Source: Pseudobdellovibrionaceae bacterium (GTDB lineage: Bacteria > Bdellovibrionota > Bdellovibrionia > Bdellovibrionales > Bdellovibrionaceae). Taken from it: DNA of 64,000 nucleotides. Under the pieces are notes generated by a model. The model was not told the origin of the DNA. It was given only the letters and a program-made list of their open reading frames with translations, and did no database searches. The stretch spans positions 1 through 64,000 of the forward strand of contig JAOASS010000022.1 of assembly GCA_030158485.1 (NCBI GenBank). The letters are read 5' to 3'. Shown one piece after another: positions 45,996 through 54,802 of the stretch (its first letter is position 1; every line of letters begins with the position of its first letter). The position numbers were made by a program, and so were the translations under genes.

Positions 45996-48416
45996 ATGAA
46001 AACTCAACTACCAGTCGATTTTTTTATTTCAAATATCAAAAAAGCATTAGAAGAAAACTCTTCTGTTGTTGTAACGGCGGCCCCAGGAGCTGGCAAAACA
46101 ACTCGAATTCCTTTTGCGCTTATGGAAATCGCATTAAAAAAAGTTTTAGTGTTAGAGCCCCGAAGAATTGCGGCTATTGCAGCAGCGTCTCGAGTTGCTG
46201 AAGAAAATAATGAAATCTTAGGAAAAAAAATTGGATTCGAAGTTCGTTTTGATCGAAAAATTTCGAATGACACTAAACTTACTTTTGTAACTGAAGCTTT
46301 GTTAATAAAAAAAATCTTGTCTGATTCGACTTTACAGGAATTTGATATTGTTGTGATTGATGAGTTTCATGAAAGATCAATTCATACAGACTTGGCGTTG
46401 GGTTTATTAAAAGAACTTCAAGATCTTGAACGCCCTGATCTTAAAATTGTTGTGATGTCAGCTACTTTAGACGCTCAAAAACTATCCCATTTCTTAAATC
46501 AAGCGCCGATTATCGATGTACCGGGACGTCTCTGTGCGCTGGAGGTCATTTATGATACGAAACCTCAAAGTCTGTTGTGGAATTTTGATGTATCAAAAAA
46601 AATAGTCGAAAAAATAAAAGTCGCAGTTAATAATGGTGAGCGAGATACTTTAGTTTTTCTGCCGGGCTTCTATGAAATTGAACAAGTTAGAAGTTTTCTT
46701 GAAAAAGAAAACTGGACTCAAAAAATGAATATTGTCGTACTTCATGGAAAGCTTGATTTGCATGATCAGCAGCGAGCCCTAAAAACTTCAGATCAAAGAA
46801 AAATCATCTTATCGACAAATGTGGCAGAGTCTTCGGTTACAGTTGATGGTCTAGATACTGTTGTTGATTCTGGACTGGAAAGATCAAGTATTTATCAAAT
46901 GCAATCGGGTTTTTCGAAGCTCACAACCCATCGAATTAGTTTGGCTTCAGCAACGCAAAGGGCAGGACGCGCCGCCCGCCAGTTTTCAGGTCAGTGTTAC
47001 AAACTATGGACGCCTTTGGATGAAAGATCATTTTCCGATTACAGTTTACCTGAAATTAAAAATCAGGAGTTATCAGAAACATTGTTGTACCTTTCTTTTC
47101 TGGGTTTAAAAGAATTTAAAAACTTTTCTTGGTTTGAATCACCAACTTCAGCAAGTCTTGAATTTGCAAATAAAAAATTAATTGATCTAGGGCTTATTAA
47201 AAATGAAACAATCACGGATCTCGGGCGAAAAGTAATTCGCTATCCTTTGCCTTTAAGGTTAGCAGTTCTAATGGAAAATTTTAAAAATGAGAATCGAGAA
47301 GACTTAGGAGCATGGATCTGCGCCATTTTGTCAGATAGAGGATCAAAGTCTATTGGTTTAGAATCAACTCATGATGAGTGTGATTTGGTTTATGAACTTA
47401 AAAAAGGTAATCGATTTTTTGAAAAATATAAGAAAGTCGCGCAGCAAATTTCATCTCGAGCCGCCCATTTTAGATGGGACGACCAAGATGAGAATATCTT
47501 AAAAAAAGTTTTAATTAAATCGTTTGCGGATCGATTGGGCCGGAGAAGAGCTGCATCGAGCGATAAGGGTCTACTCTCTTCGGGGCGAGGTATTTCATTT
47601 TCGAGAACAAGTGTTGTTAAAAAAAGTCCCTATTTTATTGCGCTGGATGGGATTGATACGGAAAATTCTCATGAGACTCAAGTGACGAAAGCGACGGGTT
47701 TTTCGGAAGAATTTTTAAGACATCATTTTTCTGATCTTATAAAAACTGATTCTCATGTCATATGGAATGAGTCTAAGAAAACATTTCTGGAAAAGAAAAC
47801 ACAAAAACTATTTGGATTAAGTATTGGGTCTGAACACAGTCAGCCGGCCAAGGCTGAATGGATTGAAGCCCATTTATCACAAGTAGCGTTTGAAAATTGG
47901 GATTGGATTCGTAATCAAAACGAAGAAATGCGGAATTGGTGGCTTCGCTTTGAATTTTATACGAATCATGTCAATTTGGAGACTCAAGGGTTTTGGACAG
48001 AAGAAAAGTTAAAAAATATTATAAATGAAGCCACTTACGGTCAAAAAAATTTACATGCGCTTAAAGAAATCGATTTAGTCTATTTTTTTGAAAATCTTAT
48101 GCCGCAATCGATATTAACAGATTTTAAATCCAAAGTTCCAATTTTTCTTGAAGCCGCTCAAGGCAGACAAGTGAAAGTACACTACGAGGGCGAGCAAGCT
48201 CCATTCGTTGAGTTGCGTATTCAGGATGCTTTTTCATGGAAGAAGACCCCACGACTTGGGCATGATATTCTAGTGACAATCGTTTTACTTGCCCCTAATC
48301 GTCGTCCGACACAAGTAACTCAAGATTTAGAAGGATTTTGGAAAGGTTCTTACAAAGAAATTAGAAAAGAATTAAAAGCTCGGTATCCGAAGCATGATTG
48401 GCCAGAAGAGGTTTAA
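45996..48416 (+). CDS. hrpB: ATP-dependent helicase HrpB
   Basis: DEAH/RHA-type RNA helicase of 806 aa, the usual HrpB length. Motifs: Walker A APGAGKTT, DEFH (in place of DEAH, as in HrpB), MSATLD, STNVAESSVTVDG and QRAGRAAR, followed by the winged-helix and HrpB-specific C-terminal domains. Cellular role is poorly known. Its stop shares a TTAA with the stop of the convergent TrmJ-like gene. Confidence 0.95.
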   Translation: MKTQLPVDFFISNIKKALEENSSVVVTAAPGAGKTTRIPFALMEIALKKVLVLEPRRIAAIAAASRVAEENNEILGKKIGFEVRFDRKISNDTKLTFVTEALLIKKILSDSTLQEFDIVVIDEFHERSIHTDLALGLLKELQDLERPDLKIVVMSATLDAQKLSHFLNQAPIIDVPGRLCALEVIYDTKPQSLLWNFDVSKKIVEKIKVAVNNGERDTLVFLPGFYEIEQVRSFLEKENWTQKMNIVVLHGKLDLHDQQRALKTSDQRKIILSTNVAESSVTVDGLDTVVDSGLERSSIYQMQSGFSKLTTHRISLASATQRAGRAARQFSGQCYKLWTPLDERSFSDYSLPEIKNQELSETLLYLSFLGLKEFKNFSWFESPTSASLEFANKKLIDLGLIKNETITDLGRKVIRYPLPLRLAVLMENFKNENREDLGAWICAILSDRGSKSIGLESTHDECDLVYELKKGNRFFEKYKKVAQQISSRAAHFRWDDQDENILKKVLIKSFADRLGRRRAASSDKGLLSSGRGISFSRTSVVKKSPYFIALDGIDTENSHETQVTKATGFSEEFLRHHFSDLIKTDSHVIWNESKKTFLEKKTQKLFGLSIGSEHSQPAKAEWIEAHLSQVAFENWDWIRNQNEEMRNWWLRFEFYTNHVNLETQGFWTEEKLKNIINEATYGQKNLHALKEIDLVYFFENLMPQSILTDFKSKVPIFLEAAQGRQVKVHYEGEQAPFVELRIQDAFSWKKTPRLGHDILVTIVLLAPNRRPTQVTQDLEGFWKGSYKEIRKELKARYPKHDWPEEV

Positions 48417-49195
48417 TTTTTCTGTTTTTTAAGCTCTTTCCATTCGCGTAGTTTCCGAATAGATTGCTGTAAAACAGTTTCTAAAATTCTAATTTCTTTT
48501 GGAGTTGGTGTGTTTTGTAAAAGCATGCGTTTTAAGACTGTATAGACGTTTACTTTTTTTCCATAAAGAGTAAAGCCCATTTCTTGTAGCCAGACTTGTA
48601 AGCTTTCTTCTAAAAAAGCTGTTGGCCTGCGATTTAATCTTTTATCAGCAATTTGATTTTCAATTTTTCCTAGAGTGCCACCCCAGGATTCGCGCACCAT
48701 GAAAAGTGCAATCAGAACAGCTTGTGCTAAATTAAGACTGGGGTTGCTACCATAGGTGGGAAGGCTACAAGCGTAATGAACGTACTCAATATCTTCAGTG
48801 GACAGGCCCCAGTCTTCACGTCCAAAAATAAGATGAACGATAACAGGATTTTCATTTTTTTTTGTAAAGTAGGGAGATTCATTTGCAAGCCAATCAAGAG
48901 TGGGTTTAAAGTCGCGAACTTGACGGGCGCGACCGTCTTTTGTTGTAAAACCTAGGCGTATTGAATCGGGCTCATGATCGTAGAAACTTTTCCAATTGGC
49001 ATAGGTTTTTCTAGATTGAAGCGCCGTTTGCCCAGTGGCAGCTGCTTGTTGTGCTTCAAAAGTTATTTCACATTGAGGATCAACTAAAATAAGTTGATCA
49101 AAACCCATATTGGCCATTGCTCGTGAAGTTGCTCCAATATTTCTTTCATAGATGGGGCTCGCTAAAACAACTCGAATTTCAAATGCTTTTTTCAT
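48413..49195 (-). CDS. TrmH/SpoU-family RNA 2'-O-methyltransferase, TrmJ-like
   Basis: 260-aa SPOUT methyltransferase with the trefoil-knot motifs: RNIGATSRAMANMG near the N-terminus, IFGREDWGLS, and PTYGSNPSLNLAQAV. It resembles TrmJ, which methylates position 32 of tRNAs, but the target is inferred. The ATG at 49193-49195 lies inside the end of phhA (17-bp overlap), so the two are translationally coupled. Confidence 0.88.
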   Translation of the reverse strand: MKKAFEIRVVLASPIYERNIGATSRAMANMGFDQLILVDPQCEITFEAQQAAATGQTALQSRKTYANWKSFYDHEPDSIRLGFTTKDGRARQVRDFKPTLDWLANESPYFTKKNENPVIVHLIFGREDWGLSTEDIEYVHYACSLPTYGSNPSLNLAQAVLIALFMVRESWGGTLGKIENQIADKRLNRRPTAFLEESLQVWLQEMGFTLYGKKVNVYTVLKRMLLQNTPTPKEIRILETVLQQSIRKLREWKELKKQKN

Positions 49196-50909
49196 GAGCA
49201 ATGGCAAGTCCTTCTTGAATGCATTTTGAAGCTGTCGAAGAAAAAATATTTTGATTTAAATGATTTCGACAAAGTTGTTCAAGTTGTGGTTGGTTGACTT
49301 GCAGGCAAATTTCAAGTGATTCAAGTATAACTAGCCACTCTTCTGGGAATTCTTCAATGACTCCACGAATACAAGATTCTAAATCATAAAGTGTTTTTTT
49401 ACCATGACGGATATCTCGAATGATTTGATAGTAAGCAAATATTCTGTAATCAGTTTCTGAAAAATTCAGATCGGGCACTTTTGCCACGATAAAATCAGCG
49501 ATTTCTCCGAAAGCCAGGCGATCGGCGGGCCCACCAAAAACTGAAGTGATTTTCTCACCCAATATAATATCGTAGTCTCCCCATGATGGATCAAAAAGTA
49601 TTTTATTTTGTAATGTTGCGGTCGCATTTTTGAAAGTTACTAAAATTCTTTTGCCAGACTCCATCAATGAAGAAGTTATTTCCCCTTTGACCAGTACTCC
49701 GCTTGAAAATTCTAAAGTAACTTGAGAATTTTTTGAAAAATCAACACCGACTTGGAGCCATTCTTTTTCAGTTAAGAGGCTTGGGCATTTTGATGGAAAT
49801 GCTTTTAAGTTTCCAAGAGGAGAACCGTAACCTTGTCCATGATAAGCTTTCGAATGCCCTTTTAGTTCAAGTCGATTAAAAGATATTTGAGTTGGGCCTT
49901 GGGTTTTAAAGTAGGCAACATCTCCGTTTTTATCTAATGTAAATTCAGCAACTAGGCCAGAAATCTGTGCCCCAGAGTTGAGTTCAACTGTATTAACAGT
50001 TTTGGAAAGAATCGCTTTTTCTAAGCCGCTCACGCCACCGACTTTGTAAGCCATTTTATCAGAAAGTTCTGCTAAGACTTGGGAAAGATTTTTAAAATCA
50101 GGTGTGACGAAAAGTTGAGGCTGAGGCTCTGTAATATCATAAGTGTAATTGAGGCATTCGATTGTAAGCGGAAGTCGTTTTACTTTATCGCTCAAGCACC
50201 ACTTAGCTTCACCAACAGAAGAAAGCAAACCAGCTCCAAAAATTTTTGGAGCTTCAAGAGTTCCGATGAGACCGTACTCAGCTGTCCACCAATTCATTCT
50301 GGATAAAAGAGTCGCTTCTGAAGTATGAGTCATGTTTTTGACAGCCATTGAAAGCTTATTTTCGGCAGCTTGTACTTCTTCTTTTGTCGCGCCAGAGTGA
50401 GCTTTAATGTCGGACAAATAACGAATAGCTTCATAGACATCTAAATCTTCTCGGCTTGCAATAGCGTACTTGGCGACTTGAGCGTATTCTTTTAAATAAG
50501 CAGCGTATTCGGGATGGGCCAACATGGGTGCATGTCCTGCGGCTTCGTGAACAATATCAGGTGCTGGCGTATACATAAGCTGTTCAATTGAGCGCATATC
50601 ACTTGCAATTGGAAGTACTGACAGAGATTGCATTTCCATAAAAGCAGCGGGTGGAATAAATCCGCTGACAGGGCAGGCTGTCCATCCATAACGTGAAAGT
50701 TTTTGACTGATGTGCGATATATCAGGAATAGAATCAATCGTGATGCCAGTTTCCTTAAGGCCTTCTAAATAAAATGGATGGGCATGAGTTGAAAGAAAAT
50801 CTTTGAGTTGGCGTAAAATATAGCGCCAAACGGCATGATCTCGAGAAGTATATTTTCGATCAGACTGATTCACTTCAAATTTACTGAGATGTTTTGGCAA
50901 TGAGCCCAT
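49179..50909 (-). CDS. phhA: Aromatic amino acid hydroxylase, long form (phenylalanine 4-monooxygenase)
   Basis: Fe(II)/pterin enzyme converting phenylalanine to tyrosine, feeding the hppD-hmgA route encoded 5 kb away. The 576-aa chain has the catalytic core in the first 300 residues: HEAAGH with iron ligands His121 and His126, and Glu211 in WWTAEYGL. Typical bacterial PhhA is about 260-300 aa. Here a further 270-residue C-terminal extension of unknown role follows, as in the long-form bacterial hydroxylases. AAGG lies 7 nt before the ATG. Confidence 0.9.
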   Translation of the reverse strand: MGSLPKHLSKFEVNQSDRKYTSRDHAVWRYILRQLKDFLSTHAHPFYLEGLKETGITIDSIPDISHISQKLSRYGWTACPVSGFIPPAAFMEMQSLSVLPIASDMRSIEQLMYTPAPDIVHEAAGHAPMLAHPEYAAYLKEYAQVAKYAIASREDLDVYEAIRYLSDIKAHSGATKEEVQAAENKLSMAVKNMTHTSEATLLSRMNWWTAEYGLIGTLEAPKIFGAGLLSSVGEAKWCLSDKVKRLPLTIECLNYTYDITEPQPQLFVTPDFKNLSQVLAELSDKMAYKVGGVSGLEKAILSKTVNTVELNSGAQISGLVAEFTLDKNGDVAYFKTQGPTQISFNRLELKGHSKAYHGQGYGSPLGNLKAFPSKCPSLLTEKEWLQVGVDFSKNSQVTLEFSSGVLVKGEITSSLMESGKRILVTFKNATATLQNKILFDPSWGDYDIILGEKITSVFGGPADRLAFGEIADFIVAKVPDLNFSETDYRIFAYYQIIRDIRHGKKTLYDLESCIRGVIEEFPEEWLVILESLEICLQVNQPQLEQLCRNHLNQNIFSSTASKCIQEGLAIAHEKSI

Positions 50910-50920
50910 TCTTAGCCTTT

Positions 50921-51886
50921 TTAAAGTAGAGGATCCGCTTTTTTGAGATAATTTTGGATATAATCATCAACTGCTTTTTCCAGCGGCCATTCAGATTCGC
51001 TCATACCAGCATCTTGCCACTTTTTCATGTTTGCTTCCGTAAAATACTGATACTGACTTTGAAGTTCCGGTGGCATTTCGAGCCACTTAATATTGAGATC
51101 TTGATTCAGGGACTTAAAAACAGATTGTGCCAAATCTAGCCAGGTACGAGCTTTTCCGTAGCCCATATTATAAAGCCCGCTTGCTGGAGTTTTATCCATG
51201 ATTTCAACCATCCAACGAACGACATCTTTTACATAAACGAAATCTCTTTTCTGTTGGCCATCCTGATAATTGGGGTTGTAGCTTTTAAAGAGTCCTAAAG
51301 AGCTTGTTTCCTTCACTTGCTTATAAGCTTTGTAAGCGACGCTTGACATGGAACCTTTGTGATATTCATTAGGTCCAAAAACATTGAAAAACTTAACGCC
51401 GTACCAATTGCGGGGAATATTTTTTTGAGTTAAGGCCCAGCGGTCCATCAGAACTTTCGAATCACCATAAAGGTTGAGCGGTCTTAATTCATTTGAATCA
51501 AAGGAATCGTTAAAACCATGTTCGCCGGCGCCATAAGTTGCACCGCTACTAGCATAAACAATCTGTTTTTGATTATCAGAGCACCAATTAAATAATTTTT
51601 GTGAATATTCTAGATTATTCTCTTTTAAGAAAGCCCAATTTGTTTCTGTTGTGGAGGAACAAGCCCCCATATGAAAAATCCAAGTTACTTTATGAGATTG
51701 AGATGACTTAAGGAAATCCCAGATTTGGTCTTTTAAAAGAAACAGACTGTAAGCTTTATTTTTAAGTAAATTTCTTTCTTCCAAGCTAACTGAATCCACT
51801 GCCAGAATGTCTCGGAATCCCTTTTGATTGAGTTCCCAAACAAGTGCACTTCCAATAAATCCGTTAGCTCCTGTGACAATAATCAT
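50921..51886 (-). CDS. hldD: ADP-L-glycero-D-manno-heptose 6-epimerase
   Basis: Makes the L,D-heptose precursor of the LPS inner core. 321-aa SDR-family protein with NAD(P) motif TGANGFIGSAL, the family hallmark HMGACSSTTE, catalytic YGDSK, and GPNEYHKGSMSSV. Indicates an LPS-bearing Gram-negative envelope. Ends 11 bp upstream of phhA on the same strand. Confidence 0.93.
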   Translation of the reverse strand: MIIVTGANGFIGSALVWELNQKGFRDILAVDSVSLEERNLLKNKAYSLFLLKDQIWDFLKSSQSHKVTWIFHMGACSSTTETNWAFLKENNLEYSQKLFNWCSDNQKQIVYASSGATYGAGEHGFNDSFDSNELRPLNLYGDSKVLMDRWALTQKNIPRNWYGVKFFNVFGPNEYHKGSMSSVAYKAYKQVKETSSLGLFKSYNPNYQDGQQKRDFVYVKDVVRWMVEIMDKTPASGLYNMGYGKARTWLDLAQSVFKSLNQDLNIKWLEMPPELQSQYQYFTEANMKKWQDAGMSESEWPLEKAVDDYIQNYLKKADPLL

Positions 51887-51979
51887 AGAGTTATAACTTA
51901 ATCTAAAGGGTTAGTATGTTCAAGTCAGACCGACTTGCTCATACGGTCAAACTAAGAAAATGCAGCGCCGAGAGGCGAT

Positions 51980-52005
51980 CAGGACCGGTTGAGAGTCCGG
52001 TCCTG
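51980..52005. terminator. Strong hairpin downstream of the lipoprotein gene, probable terminator
   Basis: A perfect 9-bp GC-rich stem (51980-51988 with 51997-52005) with an 8-nt loop, 19 bp beyond the lipoprotein stop. No clean T-run follows on either strand, so termination is likely but not certain. Confidence 0.55.
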
Positions 52006-52024
52006 CATTGAATTTTAATAAAAT

Positions 52025-52465
52025 TTAATGAGTCACTTTCTTTTTTGATCCAGAAGACACGCACTCATAAGAAATTTGCCATTCCTTGAGCTGAGTAACA
52101 GTTGAAGAGGATGTCGTATCAGTGCCTGCGGCCTGACCTGAAATCAAAGGCATTCCGAATAAAGTTCCTACTTTCTTCTGAGAACTTGGACGATGAGCTT
52201 CTGATGCATTTGAAGTTGTTGTTTGGCCAACAGCCACTTCGCCTTCTTCTAAAATCTTCACGTTTGCTGCGGGACAGTTGGATTTCATTTTTTCATCAGC
52301 TTTTGAGCGGTCCTCGGGGCGATGATCAGTTGTGAGAGCGATGACTCCACCTTCGCTTGGCTTACGTTTTACTTCTCTTGCTTGCCCTTGATAGGGAACA
52401 GTTTGACAAGAAATTAAATTTACAGCGAATAAAATACTTATTGATAAGTTAATAAATTTTTTCAT
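52025..52465 (-). CDS. Lipoprotein of unknown function (146 aa)
   Basis: Lipobox LISC with Cys20 after a hydrophobic signal peptide, so it should be lipid-anchored. The mature part is low-complexity (Ser/Thr/Gly-rich) with two Cys (NCPA, YECV). No family recognised. GAGG precedes the ATG. It is 16 bp downstream of the outer-membrane barrel gene, likely co-transcribed. Confidence 0.8.
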   Translation of the reverse strand: MKKFINLSISILFAVNLISCQTVPYQGQAREVKRKPSEGGVIALTTDHRPEDRSKADEKMKSNCPAANVKILEEGEVAVGQTTTSNASEAHRPSSQKKVGTLFGMPLISGQAAGTDTTSSSTVTQLKEWQISYECVSSGSKKKVTH

Positions 52466-52481
52466 TTTTTAATCCTCATTT

Positions 52482-53027
52482 TTAAAAGAATTGACCAGCA
52501 TTTATATAAACGTTTCCATTTCCATTAGCGATAAATCCTTGATTGTAGCCAATTGCGAATTGATAACCATTTTGGCTGACGTAATCAATTCCTGCGTTCG
52601 CATAGGCATGAAAAGTGTCTTTTTTAAAACCGTCTATTGAAATATTACCTTTTCCACTGACATCGACGAATCCAAAATGGACACCCGCGACAGGTCTCCA
52701 GTTTTCACCGTGCATAAAGTAGTACTCGACGCCCGTGTCATAAGTTGAAGCTTTTGCTTTTTCTTCCTGAAATCCAGCAGCATCACTATAAGTTAAGCTT
52801 GTGGTTGCTTCTAATTCAGCATAACCAGCAGTTAACCTGATATCTGAAACATTATAGCCGACATTAAGACCAAGCAAAGAAGGGTAAGGAGTTCCAAGCC
52901 CCAAATAAACGCCGTACTTTTTTTCATTCCGAATATCTTGGGACTGAGTTGATACGACATTATTTTGAGCAAAACTGTTGATTGGCTGAGCCAAAAGAAA
53001 AAATGCGACATAAAGAATATTTTTCAC
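52482..53027 (-). CDS. Small outer-membrane beta-barrel protein
   Basis: 181 aa. Signal peptide (1-19, ending SFAQ) followed by alternating amphipathic strands (VYLGLGTPYP, GLNVGYNVS, TGVEYYFMH, VAGVHFGFVDV, YQFAIGYNQG) and a C-terminal Phe (GQFF), the signature of outer-membrane barrels recognised by BAM. About eight strands fit an OmpA/OmpW-like size. The GTG start is set by GGAGG 5 nt upstream. It diverges from the TIGR02147 regulator. Confidence 0.8.
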   Translation of the reverse strand: MKNILYVAFFLLAQPINSFAQNNVVSTQSQDIRNEKKYGVYLGLGTPYPSLLGLNVGYNVSDIRLTAGYAELEATTSLTYSDAAGFQEEKAKASTYDTGVEYYFMHGENWRPVAGVHFGFVDVSGKGNISIDGFKKDTFHAYANAGIDYVSQNGYQFAIGYNQGFIANGNGNVYINAGQFF

Positions 53028-53106
53028 GAAACCTCCGTGCATATTGTTGTTTGTTGGGGACAAATAACGGATAGCGAAGTTCTGTTGACAGGACAACAAA
53101 ACTGGC

Positions 53107-53119
53107 GAACAAAGTGTTC
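53107..53119. promoter_or_regulatory. Inverted repeat GAACA-n3-TGTTC, possible operator
   Basis: A perfect 5-3-5 palindrome in the 111-bp space between the divergent barrel and TIGR02147 genes, with a third TGTTC half-site at 53125-53129. The position suits control of the barrel gene by the regulator, but such short repeats also arise by chance. Confidence 0.3.
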
Positions 53120-53138
53120 ACCAATGTTCGGGGGCCTT

Positions 53139-53945
53139 GTGTATATCGATTATTATCCAAAAGATTCACGACACTATCTTAAGTTTGAATTTGAGGCTCG
53201 AAAAAAGCGTCGTCCCCATTATTCTTTAAGAGCTTTTGCGCGGGATTTAGATTTAAGTCCGTCGGCTTTGTCTGAATACTTAAACGGCAAGCTGACTTTT
53301 TCCGAAGAGCGAGTGTTGCAAGTTTGTAAAAAAATTCAACTTAAAACAATTCAAAAGGAACACTGGCTTGATCTGATTAAAATGGAAAGTTCTTCATCAA
53401 AAGCGGATCGTGAAGTAGCGGCGGCAAAAGTTCGAGCAAGATCGAGTCAAGAAAAAGGAACTATCGCACTGGATCTTTTTCAAGTGGTTTCAGATTGGTA
53501 TCATTTCGCTTTACTCGAATTGATTGATGTTAATCCCGAATATCAAGATCACAAAGCGGCCAGTAAAGCTTTAGGAATAAACGTTAAGACCGTTAAAGAA
53601 TCCTGGGAGCGGCTGATTCAAGTGGGTTTGGCTGAAAAGCAGGACGGCATTTACAAGGCTTCAACATTGGCGACTTTTGCGGGCGAAGATGTGCCATCCG
53701 CAGCCCTTCGAAATTTTCATGCAGGACTTATTTCAAAAGCTCTTATTGCACAAGAGGAACAGCCGATTGATAAAAAAGAATTTGTCTCAATTGTTTTTAG
53801 TTTTCGAAAGGAAGACTTGAAATCAATCAAAGACGAAGTTTATAAGTTCCAAGTCGACTTAACAAATAAATATGCTCAAAAGAAGAATAAAGATTCGGTC
53901 TATTGTCTGAGTACTCAGTTATTTAATCTTGTCGAGGAGAATTGA
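53139..53945 (+). CDS. TIGR02147/DUF4423 family putative transcriptional regulator
   Basis: 268 aa. The N-terminal HTH (YSLRAFARDLDLSPSALSEYL) and middle winged-helix-like part (DWYHFALLELIDV, LGINVKTVKESWERLIQVGL) are followed by the family C-terminal domain ending VYCLSTQLFNLV. This family is abundant in Bdellovibrio and Fibrobacter. Start uncertain: GTG 53139 (GGGGG upstream) or ATG 53124. It overlaps the next exported-protein gene and diverges from the barrel gene, suggesting a local regulatory role. Confidence 0.85.
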   Translation: MYIDYYPKDSRHYLKFEFEARKKRRPHYSLRAFARDLDLSPSALSEYLNGKLTFSEERVLQVCKKIQLKTIQKEHWLDLIKMESSSSKADREVAAAKVRARSSQEKGTIALDLFQVVSDWYHFALLELIDVNPEYQDHKAASKALGINVKTVKESWERLIQVGLAEKQDGIYKASTLATFAGEDVPSAALRNFHAGLISKALIAQEEQPIDKKEFVSIVFSFRKEDLKSIKDEVYKFQVDLTNKYAQKKNKDSVYCLSTQLFNLVEEN

Positions 53946-54715
53946 AATTGAAAAAAATAAATTTTATATTAATCGTACTTATAAGTTCAGTGGCTTTATC
54001 AAATGTTCGAGTCGGTCGAACGGGTGGTGGTTTGGCTGAAATGAAAGCTTATTCTATCGTCGGTCAGATATCGACTTTTCTAAATATATGTGTGAATTCA
54101 CCATTCAGATGTGGAATGAATGAAAATCAAAAAAATGATTTAATCAGACTTTCACAAAAAATTAATCTCAAAAAATTGCAGCTCATTGCGCCCTGGTCTG
54201 GTCCTTCTAAGTTAGAAGGTTTAACGCTTTTTTTAAATTCACAAGATCTTTACACTTCAGGAGTTCCGCATAAGTTTGGTCAAATTTTAAGCTTAAGCTT
54301 GTCTGTCTTGTTACGAGACGGTCTGGGAATATCTGAGAGTGCGGCTCTTTGGCCCTACGAAGTATTTTACTTATTTGAAGAAAACATGCGAAGTATTTAT
54401 CTTTATCAAGCAAGTTCAACACTCCATTCATTTTCATTGGCCAATCCGGATTCAAAAGAATCTATCGTCCAAGCTTTGGCATTGGAAAAATCTAAAACAA
54501 CGGATGACTTAACTAGCAACCTTTTATCGGTACTAGGTTGCCCAAATGCTTTTTGGAAAATTGAAAGTTGGACTTATGTTCAACATCAAAATTGGGTTCG
54601 GGCTCAGATATTATGGAACTGCGGCTCTCATCAATGGAGTGGGGAATTACAAATCAGATTAAATGCGACTGGAGCATCGCAAATGAGTCTTGTGCGAAAA
54701 ACCCAGCTTCGATAA
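53942..54715 (+). CDS. Exported protein of unknown function (257 aa)
   Basis: Signal peptide (about 1-20), then a mature chain starting VRVGRTGGGLAEMKAYS, with four Cys (ICVN, RCGM, GCPN, WNCG). No family recognised. The start is a TTG either at 53942, overlapping the TIGR02147 stop, or at 53948, with GAGGAG upstream. Co-transcription with the regulator is likely. Confidence 0.72.
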   Translation: MKLKKINFILIVLISSVALSNVRVGRTGGGLAEMKAYSIVGQISTFLNICVNSPFRCGMNENQKNDLIRLSQKINLKKLQLIAPWSGPSKLEGLTLFLNSQDLYTSGVPHKFGQILSLSLSVLLRDGLGISESAALWPYEVFYLFEENMRSIYLYQASSTLHSFSLANPDSKESIVQALALEKSKTTDDLTSNLLSVLGCPNAFWKIESWTYVQHQNWVRAQILWNCGSHQWSGELQIRLNATGASQMSLVRKTQLR

Positions 54716-54802
54716 AGCTATCAAAATATCGAGTTTTTCAACTTTAATGCCTCGGGCTCAAGCTTTCGTATTGGTCCGATTATTGGAATTAAAGAAAAGA
54801 AG

